Shown in pieces: positions 1-14,834 of a DNA stretch of 64,000 nucleotides. This DNA comes from Dermatophagoides farinae. Taxonomy: Eukaryota > Arthropoda > Arachnida > Sarcoptiformes > Pyroglyphidae. The stretch's first letter is position 1, and every line of letters starts with the position of its first letter. The notes beneath the pieces are model-generated. The model had not been told where the DNA came from. It was given only the letters and a program-made list of their open reading frames with translations, and ran no database searches. The position numbers and the translations under genes were made by a program. The stretch covers positions 6,081,001 to 6,145,000 of the forward strand of contig NC_134679.1 of NCBI RefSeq assembly GCF_024713945.1, written 5' to 3'.

Positions 1-254
1 ATGGATGGCTACCAACAGGAAATTGTTGACCAACAATATCAGAAAAATTGGCTGGATTTCCCGTACCTGGTGGTAATCCAAATAGCATACGTTCACGTAT
101 AAAATTTGCCATTCTTGGATCAGTAATATCTGGATAACCGGGTATTGGTGGCATACTAAATGGTGATCCAGTAGCGGCGGCAGCAGCTGCAGCTGCAGCA
201 AAAAATGATCTAGCCGTAAAACATTGATCGGTCATCATTGATTCCATTGTTTCA
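1..254 (-). CDS. Tbx20/H15 (mid): Tbx20/H15 exon 5 (partial, runs off the window)
   Basis: The acceptor AACAACAG precedes 254 on the minus strand. One base completes Arg, then 84 codons are open to the window edge. The peptide starts [18 protein letters not shown], the counterpart of the conserved segment that follows the T-box in TBX20 proteins. A run of nine Ala follows (mixed GCN codons), then a Pro/Gly-rich stretch and [16 protein letters not shown]. The 3' boundary of this exon is not visible. Confidence 0.88.
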
Positions 255-1159
255 CTGTTGTTATATAAAAAAAGTAAATCATTAGTAATGAGATCGAGAG
301 AAAGAGAGAAATAAAAAAAAACTCGAAAAACAAGATCATAAAACACACATACACACCACTGAACAAGAGAAGAAATAAGAACGAAGAAAAAAAAACTAAA
401 AAAATTAATTTCAAGACAAGGACAGTGTGTGTGTGTGTGTGGCTTCACTCTTCTCTAATCGTCATTCTCTTAATCCGTAAATTAATGGCTAATTTGCTAC
501 GACTTTCATCAAATTGTTAATAATACGTCGTCAAATTAAATCCGTTTATTTTATTTTATTTTTTTTCAAGGATTTCAAAACTCTGACCACTTATGTACTG
601 ATGCAAAAACCCCATCATTCAACACAATGATAATTGAATTAAATCAAGAAAAAAAAACAAAACAAAACAACAAAATGACATTTTGGATGATAAATTTTCT
701 AAAAACTGAATATTTCCAGAAAATTTGTATCAAAAAAAAACTTTTGTAGATCAAAAAAAAAAATAACAACAATTTCCGTTCAATCAGCTGCTGTCCATCA
801 ATTCAGAAATGATTAAATTTTTTTTGTGTTCGTTTCAATGGAAAAAAAAGTAGCAGCCGACATTTTTGAGCAAGAAAAAAAAAGTGATCACTGACCGGCT
901 GATCACGATCCAATCATGATTTGATTTTTTTTTCTTCTTCTTTTTCTTCAAAAGCATCGATGAAAATATTAAAAAAAAAATAGAAATTTTCCATGTGTGT
1001 GAGTGTGAAATCAATGAAAGAATGAAAAAAATGAAAAATTTCCAATGAATAAAAGTGGCCAATTTATATGTCATCATCATCATCATCATCATCATCATTG
1101 AGTTAAAGTGGTAAGGATGAGCTTTTGATGTTTGATGTATAATCAATGTTTGGCCATAG

Positions 1160-1190
<31 letters not shown>

Positions 1191-4100
1191 CCGAAACCAA
1201 TATATATATCTTTACGAGCAAAGAGAAAAAAAAACTGACCTAACCATAATGGAAGATCGTGATTAGTACAACCTCGTCGTGTTCATCATCATCATCGACT
1301 TGTGATGATGGCTGATTTTTTTTCCTGATGATTCGTCTTTAAGAAGCCGGCCTCATCAACATTTGAAACAACAAAGAATTGATCAAAAAAAAGGCGAGAA
1401 AATTACCCGAAAAAAAGAAATTGACCAAATTTATCCCTTCCATCTATTTATTCAACAATCAGAATTTTTTTTTTGCTGGTTGATTTAAACTAGATCAATC
1501 ACTGAATATAATAATGTCATCGTGTATATGGCTAAAGCCAGCCAGCCAGCCAGCAGCTGCATTGTGTTGATGTTTTTGGCAATCAAACATATAAATATAA
1601 AAAAAAGATAATTGCAGCAACGACGAAATCAAATCAAAAAAAAAAATCCCAAATTGATCCACACATGGTCAAAGATCAGCAAAAAAAACCAAAACCAAAA
1701 AAAAAAAATTGATGCGTCGGCCAACACAAAAAAAAACGGGCAAGCCGATCCGAATACACATGTGCTTCAATCAAGTGATGCTAAATTAGTCGCACACACA
1801 CACACAAAAACACAAACAGACCGAAAAAAAAGTTTCAATATTGTGTAAAAGTGTTGCGCTAAAATGATGAAATGGAAAAAAATCCAATAATGTGTGTGTG
1901 TGTGTGTGATGTTTTACCTATCACGGTAAATTAGTCAGAAAAAAAAGAAGACGAAAAAAAAATTTCACATTGAAATTATTCGTGTGTGTGTGTGTGTGTG
2001 TGTGTGAGAAACTCATTACCTATCTAGAGGAAAAAAAATTGATTATTATTTCAGACGATAATAACTGTCTGTGTGTGAATGAGTATAGTGATGATCAAAT
2101 AGAGTTTGACCGCATCATCGATTGATGATCAAGAGAATTTTTCGTTGTTGTTGTTGTTGTTGTTGATTATGAAAATGATGCACTGGTCATCGAGGCAATT
2201 TACAGTGTGTGTGTGTGATAGTGTTAATTAATATCACTAATTAATATTGATTATAATCATCATCATCATCATCAAAAGGATCGATTATAATTTATTCGAA
2301 AATATCATTTTTCATTTTTGTTTCGAGAGAAAAAAAAAATTTTTTTTTTCCCAATAGATTTTCACATTCTCGAATCGATCAATCATTTTTTCTCACTTCT
2401 ATCTATGGGGCGTTTATTTCTTATTTTTTTTTCTTTGAATATTAATGATTTACAGTGTGACTTTTTTTTCCATCATCATTCTTCGGTGGTAAAGAAATTG
2501 TTTTCAAAATAAAAAAAAATTCAAATGATCCAGATCACCGGTTCAAACAAACATGTGTTTGTCAACATGATTTGGTCAACATGTATGTAGTCAAAATGCA
2601 AAAAAAAATCGCCCACACACATAGAACACACACACACACAGCCAGCAGATGTGTGACAATTTTTTTTTGTTCTTCGGAAAAAATGAAAAAAAAAAATTTT
2701 TTTTTTGAAATCTTTAAAAATTCATCAAACAGAAAAGTACACAAAACATTAATCAAAAAGATGATTAATTTGAAAATTGAAAATTTTTCTTTTTTTTGGT
2801 TTAAACCAAAATGAAAAAATGGCTAAACTTTGCATATTCATCATCATCATCATCTTGATCATTAATGTTTGGGAAATGTTTGTTCAACAAATAAATGGAA
2901 TCTGGATTATTAAATTGAGAAACATGAGATTCTGAATTCTTTTGAAAACAACAACAACAACAACAAAAATTCATTCATAGTCGATGAATGAATAAAATGT
3001 TATGCTCGGAAAAATTTGTTTTCATAAAAATCTTTTTTTTTTTTGATTGTGTGATAATATCTCACCAGTGGGAGCAAGAGAGGGTAGGTTATGATCCATG
3101 ATGATGATATTGTTATTGTAGCACGCGACCATCAAGTTTGTTGTTTTGAGCATCTTGAGCATCTTGATTTTTTTTCTTTTTTTGGCTACTTGAAAAAGAA
3201 TTTCGTTTTTTTTCTGATGAGAATAAGAATCATTGTGTGTGTGCGATATGTGATACATCATAAATTATGAAAAAAAAAAATTCAAAATTTGATTCATTAA
3301 GAATTCAGTAATGTTTTGTGGCTGGCTAGTTTTATTATTTCTTTGTTGAAAAAGTTCATATCATCAATAATCATCATTGACTTCTTTTTTTTCAAGATTT
3401 TCAAGATTTTTTTTTTCGGTTTTGCATACCAAAGCAGTGAAATTATGGTAATTTTATCGTCCTCACTGTTTTTTTTTTTGCTGCTGTTGCTGCTCACTCA
3501 TGTGTTCAATGTATCCATGTACACAAACACAAAGATGTGTTTATCATCCAAAGAAAAAAAAATATCCATCATCAGAGAGAGAGAGAGAGAAAAAAATCAG
3601 TGCCACACAACAGACTCGAACTTTGACATTTTATTACACACCACACACATACATAAGACATCATCATCATCATCAATAGAACAATAACCTTGAACAAAAA
3701 CAAAATAGAATGATGATTCACAAAATAAAATCATCAAGAATAATTCGAACAACAAAAAAAAAAAAAAAAAATACCAAAACACCACACACAAACACACGAC
3801 ACAATGATGATGATGATGAAATGATAATCGTAAAATAAAAAATTCCATCAAATGTGATGATGATCACCATGATGACAACAAATAACAAAATCACTGATCA
3901 TCATGGTGGCTTTTATTTTTACCGTCTATTTTTTGTGTTTCTTCGGTAATCGGCCACACATACACTCAAATCATATACATTTGTATATCAATAACCAAAA
4001 GCAACAACGAAATTCTTTGTTGTTGTTTTTTTTTGATTATGGCCAATCAAGATTTTGCACTGAAAAAATATTTTTTTGGTAAAATTCATGAATGAATGGA

Positions 4101-7100
4101 CATGGAAATGTTAATGTTTGATGAATCGTTTGTTTGTGGAAACAGAGAACAAGTCACCACAAGATAAAGAAACGATTAGATATGACATGGATATCGAGAA
4201 CAAGAGAAATAAATCAGAACAACAACAGTGTGGTTGTTGTTGTTGTTGTTGTCGATTTCGTTTTTGTTCAGAATTAATGATCAACAAAACTGAAGAAAAA
4301 AAATGATAGTGACAAGTGGACAATTTGTTTGTGACAAATTTTGTATTTACAATCAATCAATCTACTGATTTATCGAAGAACTAATTTGGTTTTTTTTCCG
4401 AGTTTCATTCATCATATTTTTTTTGTTTGGTTGTTTTCTAATACTACACACATATTTATGGCATTGAATATAACAGGATTATTGAATTGCGAATCAAAAA
4501 AAAAAAAAAAACGATCATGGTGGTATTCACTATTCTCATGATGAAATTTTCAAATGAAAAGTGGCTTTACCTTTCACTTGTCAAAGATTATCATACCAAA
4601 ATTGTAAATGACATGACTGAAATGATTTGAAAATCATCATCAAATTTACGTAGTTTATTAATTACATTCAATTAAATGAAAAAAAAACCAAACGAAAAAG
4701 AAAAAGAAATCAATCGAAAGCATGAAGAAAAAAAAATTCATCACAGCAAGTAAGCAAATCAAGCAGCGACAGGAAAGAGAGAAGAAAAAAACAAGAAAAA
4801 TTATTGTAATTTTCTCTAGAAAATGTCTTGTGAATCAACAAGTGAAATTCTTACGTGTTATGAAATCTACAACTTGTTGCATGCAGAAGAAAAAAAAACG
4901 ACAACAACCAGAAAGATTTATATCTATTATATCGGCTGAATCATAGGATAAATGATGATTATGTTTTTTTTCGCCTCAAAGTTCTACACACACAAAAAAG
5001 TTGTCGATGCATTCATTATTTTAACACTTAATCTTCTCATTTAAATACATTTTGTTATACAGCAGGAAATTCAATGGAAACAAAAAACAACTTACCGATC
5101 AAGATCGGATAAACGGCTAGAATCACGGAATCCTTTTGCAAATGGATTGGAATCAATTTTTAGTTTAGTTATCTGGGGGGAAAAAAAATTCAATTTAAAA
5201 TTTAAAAAAACAAAATTTTTCGCAACCAAAAAAAAAAACAACTTACCAATTGATTTTGATAGGCAGTAACGGCTGTGAATACCGTTTCAGGAAATATAAA
5301 TGTACGATGTAATTCGGATTCAATATCAGTGATTGGCATATTGAAATATTGTGGATTTTTTCTTATTATCAAATGTATACGTGGTTGATAACGATGCATT
5401 GAATTCAGTACAATCTATATGAATGAATGTGAACAAATGAAACAAAAAACAAAAAAAAACATCAATTTATGCAGATTAGATTATTAGATAATTCTGAATG
5501 AAAAAAAAATCTGACTCAATGATGGTGATGATGATAATTCGACGCCATCATCATTATCATTATCGTTGTCGTCGTGGTTCATAATAAAAAAAAAAATTGA
5601 TTTCAAGTGAAAAAAAAACATTAAAAACCGCCCTAAAGCGACAAATGGTCATTTATCAGAAGAAAAACATGTTTTTTTAGCAAATCAAAACGAAAAAAAA
5701 ATACCAAATTATTTTCAATTAATAATCGAAAATTTTGTTGAAAAAATGTATCATTTTAATGGCGTCGATGATAATGATGATGATTATGGTGATTATTACG
5801 CGTGTACATGTTTCGACTAATTGCTTTACGATGATGGACTGCATAACAATTTTTTTAAATTTATTTTGAATTAATTTATCATCATCATGGTTCATGATCA
5901 TCAAAAAAAAGTGTCATGTGAAATGCAGAGAAAAAAAAACGTGTTAAAGATGTTCAGGTGTGTACAATTTTCAAATCAAATCAAATGATAATTATCATTT
6001 GAGACTTTTTCTTTCTATATCGATCTCTTGATCATCCGATCGATTGATTGATTGATCAATAAACATTTGACATTCAATCAAACTGGGTCCGTCGGTACGA
6101 CTGGACTTTTAATGTCATAATTGGAAATTAGCGATTAACACACTCTACACACAAACAGTGGAAGAGAGCTAGAGAAAACACAACTTTCAAAGCTTCTTTG
6201 ACCAGTAAAAACAAAAAACCAGATCGAAATAATTATCTAAAATGAAAATGACATTTATACAAGGTCATCATCATCATCATCATATGATGATTATTTTACA
6301 ATAAAAAAAAATTAGTAAAATGTTTTAGGGCTTGTTACAAGTGTTTGTGTGTGTGCGTCTAATCTGTACCAGAAAGAAAAAAAAATTCAAAAGAATCATT
6401 GTATGGACAACACAAACATATAGACATCAATCTGATTATTATCATCATCAAACCTTCAAAAATGACGAAGAAAATAAAGTCAGGTAAAAAAAAAACTGTC
6501 AGTTTGATGAAAAATAAAGTGAGAGAAAAACACTTATGGCCACCACCACCACCACCATTATTGCATTAAATGTTCAATGATAATGGACACACACACACAC
6601 ACAAACACAGGTAAAACATGCGACAAGCTGATAAGACCAACAACAAAAAAAAAGATGCCAGATTTGAAGGCAAACAAAAAAAAAGTCGTTATTTCAAGTC
6701 CAATTTGTGATACTACCGCTGCTGAAACCATAAGATTAGATGTTGATCATTAGTTTTTTTCCCAAAGTGGAATGAATAAAAAAAAATTGATCATACAATT
6801 TTGTTCAAACAATTAGAAAACCATTTAAGTGTAATAAAAAATAAAAAAAAAACAGGAGAAAAAAACATCAAATAAACCAACGCTTTTTTGGCGATATAAA
6901 TGATAAATGGAATATAAAATGACAAAACACACACACACACACACACACGCACGTTTTATAGTCATAGATTTGTTTCAATAGAAAAATAAATGATAAAACA
7001 ATTTGTCGCAAATTTTGACTGACTGGCGCCAGAATTGATAATTGATGATGATGTTGATGATGATGGTAAATGAAATGTCAAATGACAAAATGTGTGTGTG

Positions 7101-10100
7101 TGTATGTGATATAGACAACATACACACACACATTATAGGACAGGTTAATTAAGGTAGGAGACGACAAAAAAAACTTGAAAATTTAAAGGTAAATTCAATA
7201 TACACAGATACACAAACATAAACACACTGGACGCATGAGTACAGCTGTCAAACAAAATGATGATGATGATACAATTTATTCAGTGAAAACAAAAACAATT
7301 CAATTCCATTTCTCAATTGACCAAATGTTAAATTTTTGAGTGCGTGTGCGCAAATTAAACATAAATAATAAACAAACAAACAAACAAACCAATAAAATCA
7401 ATGTTTTCCAACAAGAAATTGATTCGTTGTTTTTGTTTTTGTTGTTGTTGTTGTTTTTGTTTGATGGCCTGTTTTATATTGATGTTAATGTGTTATTTAT
7501 ATATTTTTTTCTATCGATCAATAATGGTGTGAATGCATCGAAAATCAACAAAATAAGATTCCCATTGAAAGTTGCCACAGAAATTAGACATTTTTCACAA
7601 CAGAAAAAACAAAACAAAAACAAAAACAACAAAAAAAACATTACAGACAAGCTCCATTAGTCTTAAATGATGATGAATATTTGAATCTTGGCGGCGGACA
7701 TCTTTTGGATCACCAATATTGCTCTCTCTCTCTCTCTTCATCGCTGTATGAATTGAAAAATTACAAATAATCACCAAAAAAAAACTGACTGACGCCAAAG
7801 CCATTTACCCATCACCATCATCATCATCATCAGACAAATTTTACGATGTTTAACGTTGCCAATTTTTGTTTTTGTCGTCTATCAATCAATATTTACAATC
7901 GGTAGATTCATCTCGGATTTTTTTTTTTATTTCAAGCAATTGAATGCATGCACAGAAAAAAAACACCTTAAACACACACAGGTATGGATCGAGCAATTTC
8001 AATAACAACAACAACGACTGAAAAAAGTCTTTTCTTTTTTTTTTTTTTTTTTGTTAGCCGCGTCTGAAAATTATTTTGGCGGCCATGATAATAGACACAT
8101 GATTATCGTCAACTCTATAGGCTGAAGAAATGACTAACTGGCTGACTGACTGATTGATTGAATGGCTGATTTCATATCTTATCATCAACCAGGAGGCATT
8201 AGAAAGAAATGTCTTGAAATTTTATTTTTCCAAAGAAAAAAAAATTAAAATCAACCATCAAATGTTGTGGATGAAATCCTTTTTTTTGTTTGTTTGTTTG
8301 TTTGTTTGTTGTTCAAAATTTTAAAATTGATGAATATTCACCATCGTCATCATCAACAAGTCGTAAATATTGGTGGTAAAAATTATCGATCATCAAAACT
8401 ATATAGCAATTGTCAATGGAAATAAAAAAAATGATCAATTGAAATCGATCATCATCATCATCAATTGTTCAAAATGGCTCAAACACAGAGACATTATTTA
8501 CATTTTATTTTATTTTTTTCGTATTATGATGAATGAATCGCATATAAATCGACGATAAATTCGTCATAATCATCATCATCATCATCGTCGTCGTCAATAA
8601 AAATAACAAAAACATTATCATCATCATCATCATGCAATTCTGCATTCGAAACGAATGGAAATGAATGAATGAATGAATATGCAAAATTTACCGAAAAAAA
8701 AAACAAACGCAACAATCAAACAATTTCATGTTCTCGGAAAAAAACCAAAAAAAGAAAAACATTTTCACGAAAACAAATCAAAAACAAACAAACGAAAACA
8801 GAATGAAAAAAAACAAGCCGAACAGGTCGACAATTTGACGATTGGCACGTTAACGGCTCATTCATTCATTCATTTATTTGGATGTTGAATTGTTGTTGTT
8901 GTTATAAGCAATAACAATAACAAAAACACCATTAACAACAACAACAACAACAACAACAACAACTAAATAATAATAATAAAAAAATTCTTCAATAGATTTA
9001 TAAAGCGCGAAAATAAAAAAAAATTCCAAGGTCATCACACTATCATCTATTTTCATTCTTTCATTCTAGAGAGAATAATATGTTATTGATTATTAGAATT
9101 TTATTTTTTTGCGAGATTTGAATTTTTATTTTTCAAATAATAATAAATGATCAGTAAACGACCGCACACATTGATGATCAATCAAAATATCATTTGATTG
9201 ATCAATAACATCATCATCATCATCGTCGTCATAATCTTTGTATTTTTTTTTACACGAAAACACACCAACAACAAACAAACATAATAATTATTATCACTAT
9301 TGAAAAGCTTTGAATATCAATGTTTTGAAATGAAAACAACTGGAGAAAAACAACTTTGAATATTGCAGTAGTATCGATCTTCTTCTTCTTCTTCTTCGAT
9401 CATCATCAACACTTGGAGTGGTCGTGTTTGAAGGTTATTAATTTTTTTGTTTTTTTTTCCATTTTTGAAAAGCCGATTGACACATGTAAATTAACCACAA
9501 TTGTGTCATCATCATTTATCGATGATGTGGAAGTGATCACGATGTGTGAGGTATTTTTTTTTTTTTTTTTATTATATATCACCGATTCAATCCAGAAGAA
9601 AAAAAAATCGAATTGAATTGTACAAATTCTGACAGTCAATAATAACGATGATTTACACATGTCTCTCAAATCAACGTGTGAGTGTATTTTTTTTTTTTTT
9701 TTTTTTTGCAAATGAGAAAAATGTATAAACTTCGAACAATCATCATCAATCAATCAATTGAGAGAAAAAAAAATTTCAAACTTACATGTCCACTTTTATC
9801 CATTTCATTATTGGTCAATTTAACCTTTTCAAATGAGATCACTTGTTTACGTAGCTGTTCAATTGAATACGGTGTATCCGGATGTATATATAAACGTGAT
9901 GGTGATGGTGGATCTGCTTTACCGGCAACTAGCCATGAACTACGATGATATGCATAACGATAACGTTTATTATCGATTGGTATTATATCCATACAAACAT
10001 AGAATCGAACATCATTTTGATGATGATGATGATGATGATGATGTGGATTATGGGCCAACATTGATGCGATTGTTGTTTCAATACCGGAAAATGAACAACG

Positions 10101-11630
10101 TAATGTTGGAAACATTCGTCTAAGAAGAAAAAAGAAAAGAAAAGAAAAAAATGAAACAAAAAAAAATTTATTAATATTGTAACAGTGAATGGACATTGGC
10201 CACTAGAGTGTTATAATTAATGATATTTTGTAAATGAACGAAAAAAAAACACATTTCGGGTTCAGGTCGGCTTTTCTACTCTTCAATCATGATGATGATG
10301 ATGATGATCAAAATCCATTGATGATGATGATGATGGTGTAATTGGTCAGGCGGATCAAGTAAGAGATTAATTGTTTTTGTTGTTGTTCATTCCACTATGG
10401 TACTACTACTAGTAGAGTGTTACCATGTCCAAATTGACCACAAAAGAAAAAACGCTTTTTTTAAGTAATTTTGTAAATTTAAAAATCGTTCCACACTCAT
10501 AAAAGGACATTTTTTTGGGACCAGGTGCAACAAAATTGATTATCATTATCTATGGTCATGGTCTGATTTTCATTTTCATTTTTTTTGCTGGTCCCTTTGG
10601 CCTGCAAATCTGCATAATTAATTGCCACTTATAATTGGGCCGACTACCACACAGACACACACACACACATCTGTCAAGAAAAAAACAATTTGTCTCTCTT
10701 TCTGGGAATCGTTGTTGTTTATCACGTGTTCGTTTTTTCGTTTTCAAAGAAAAAAAATTTTTAATTCAAGAAGATGAAAAAAACTCAAAGAATAACACCT
10801 TGTTCATCATCATCATCAGGAAAAAAATGAATAAATCGTGAAATTGACCATCGGTCAATAACTTTGATAAACCCAAAGAAAATAAGTGATTGCTTACACA
10901 CACACAAACACACACACCCCTCATTCAATACCAATAAAGGTAAAAGTGCCAAAGTGGTAATTATTAATACAACAACAACAACAACAACAATCATATTTGA
11001 TGATGATTATCATTATGATAATTATATAGTTTTCATTATTATTATTTCCACAGAAAATCAAAGCAACAGCTACACCTCTTATTTCAATCTAGGATGGATC
11101 ATCATGATGATCATCAACATTTTTTCTTTTTGAATCTTTGATTTGGAGCCAATTAGCCATTATTATCATTTTAAGATGGAAAAATATACCGGCGGCACCA
11201 ATATATCTATATTCACACACACACACACACACCAGGGCATCTAATCTTCCATCATCATCATCACCATCATTGTTGATCTCAAATTTTCACACACACACAC
11301 ACATATGAATACAATCCTTGCTCTGAAGATTCACAAGTTGGCCAGTTATTTTTTTTTACACGATCACACTTCAACCATCATCATCATCATCATCATCATC
11401 GATGGATGTTGAGAAATCTTGTTTTTCTTATGTTTTTAATCAGCCAACCAACCAACCATCCAACCAACCAAATAATGATAATAATAACAATGTTGAATAA
11501 CTTCTTAATAGATACTAGATATTGAAAAGGCGAGGCAATGTGAATGAACCATCATCATCATCATCATTATCATCGATAGATAATCCTATCCTTATGGACA
11601 ATAATGATAATGTGTTATTATTGCCAACAG

Positions 11631-11697
<67 letters not shown>

Positions 11698-14600
11698 GTG
11701 AGAAATGCTCGATTCGATCAAAACATTAATCAATCAGGATGTGTGTGTGTTCGATCAATAATACAAAAAAAATCTTTAGATATTGAAATTTCATTTATAT
11801 AGGGCTTAATATTGAATTAATTTTTTTTTGTTGTTTCTGTTTCTGTTTAGACAGAAATTTAACACTATCACACCATATCAACATAATTATCAAATTCGAA
11901 TTCAACAGGTTAAATAAAAAATGGGTTCATTCATTTAAAAAACAAAAAACAAAAAATTTATCAATTCAGTTGAATCCAAAAGTCAATGTTTTTTGTTAGA
12001 CATGCGTGTCAGGGCGTTAATGTTACGCATTAATTTGCTCTATAACCAAAAATAAAAATAAATAATGTGACGCCATTGTGTGTTGTCATCATCATCGTAA
12101 TCATTATTATCAAAATATTTTTTTTCGGTGTTCTAAAAACAAAAGAAAATTTTTTCCAATCCAATCTGATCATAATTTTATGGACCATTTCAATATTTTG
12201 TAATTATGATTCTATATGATTCTGTGATAATGAATTTTTGGCCAGAAAAAAAAGAATCTTCTACATTTAATCATTACTAGTGGTTACTATTTATGGATTC
12301 TTTTTCATCACAAACGAACAAACAAACAAACAAAAACATTTGCCGCTTCAAATATTATTTTCTTGAAGGTCATAGGTCATATCATATACATCAAAAAAAA
12401 AAACAGAAGACATTTGCCGACAGAATTTTTGTCTTCTTTTTCTTCTTCTAATCAATTTGATTAACCAGTTCATTCTGTTATTATTATTGTGTTTGATGAT
12501 TATGAAAGCCTTTCATGGCAATATACAATAAACACACACACACACGCACACGCACACAAAAATACCGACAAACAAAAGCAGTAAAAGTGTTAAACCAGAT
12601 GGATCCATCCATTTTTTTTTTGGATAACTTGTAAACTCACATAATCGAAGCAGAATCAAGAAAAAAAAAACAACACACAAAACCATAATGATGTTTTTTC
12701 AAAAATACAGAATTTTCACAAAAAAAATTGATTTTTTTTTGCACAGAAAATTGAAAATTCAAAACCGCACGGGAAATCAATTCCGATTTTTTTTTCATCT
12801 CCCGATCCTATTTGATTGTGCCGAATTTGTATAACAACAACAATAATAACAACGAAAAAAATTCGTGAGAACGTAAACAACAACAACAACAAACAAGTAA
12901 AAGCACGCATTCTCGTTCAATTGATTCGGCATTTTTTCTTTATCATTTTTTTTCGTTCATTCATTTAAAAAAGAAATCAAATGTTTGGGTGTTTGATAAT
13001 TAAAATTCATTAACAAGCCAACATCATCATCATCGTAATCATTAACGATGAACCGACAAACTGAAAAACAAAACAACAGCAAAATATTACAGCTTTGGGT
13101 GCTAAACAAAAGTTAGGTGGAAAAAAAACAATTTTTTTTCTTCTGGTCAAAGAGCAACAGATTGAGAAGAGAAAAAAAAACTTTGGACATTTGGGTTTTT
13201 CATCATCATCATCATCATCATCATCAATGGTTTACACCATCCATTATTCACTATAGCCATCATCATCATTGAAAGATTGAATAAATCTGAATTGTATTCA
13301 TGAAAAAATAGAGAGATAGATGTTGCTTCTGCAGTTCATCGTCATCATCATCATCATATTTAGTGGGTAAACGAGAGAATGAAAATTTTTACAAGAAAAT
13401 AAAGAAAAAATCTACCGACTGACAGAATGAAATTATTAGCTCATGATGATGTTGATGATGATGAATTTTTTTTGATGTTTTACCGACGAAATACGACAAT
13501 GATGATGATGATGATGATGCTATATTTATAGAAAGACACCTTGAATTTACAAGTGAACAGAGAGAAAAAAAACCATTACCAGCAGCAGCATCAATAATAA
13601 TATGACTATATAACAGCATCACACTACCACAATCAATGATAACAACAACGTATCTATTAATAATTGATTCGGGTTATTATTTCCCGTATATTGATCATCA
13701 CTGGTTGTTGTTTTTTTTCTGTTCAATTTACACTTGTTTTTTTTCCATTGATTATCAGCGAAAATTCATTTTCAATTTTTTTTTTTTCATTCCAACAGAG
13801 GTAGAGAGAAATTGGTTCCGATTCTTTTATTTCATTTTTTTTTTCTTTTTTTGATTGGCATCATTACCATCATCATCATCATGTAATGATTGACTAATGA
13901 TGGCGGTGGAAATGTGTGACTAGATTGTAAATTGATCAATAATTTTTTTCCTTTGATTTTAATCATCGATGACGAATAATGGCAGTGGTGAATAACCAAA
14001 AAAAAAAAAATTTTTTCTTTTTTTGTTCAAAAAATTCCATTCAAGTGAGAAGAAAAATTTTCATTTTTTGAAATAATCAGATTTATCAAGAATGAGGGTA
14101 TATAAAACATTCAACACCAAGTTCACACACACACACACACACACGCAGACACAAATTGAATGAGCAGAAAAAGACACCTGAACAATTAGAGTGAAAATTT
14201 TTTTTTTCTACCTGAGACAAATTGTCCATATAATGTATGTATGCATTTCGGCAACAATGTCTTTTTTTCCATTTGTTGTTGCTGCTGCTGCTTGCTTCTA
14301 ACCTGTAATTTTAAGTCACATGAAATAAAAAGCCGCCCAATAATTATATTTGAATGAATGAATCAATGATAAACACGAGTTGATCATCATCATCAACGAT
14401 AACAAATGAATCATCATTAGTGTAAAAAACAAAACAAAACAAAATGAAGCCGAATGATTTCTGTTCATGTTTGAGCATCATCATTTACAAAATTTTTTTT
14501 TTTTTTTTTGAGAAAAAGTAGCGGCACAGTTTGAAGTTGGCCACAAAAAACTTAAAGTATAAGGGGGGTTTTCATGGAAAAAAAACAAGAATCGAGCCGA

Positions 14601-14796
14601 CGATTGTTTTTTGGAATTGAAAAAAAAAATTCTATACTTATGATGATGATTATGATGACACAATCAGAATACAGGGGCAAATCAAGTTAAATTGATCGAG
14701 CAAAAATCAAAAATTTAAAATGTATCATCCTCATCATCATCATCATCATCATCATTCACATGAATTTTGCCGACAAACAAGTGCAAACAAAACAAT

Positions 14797-14834
<38 letters not shown>

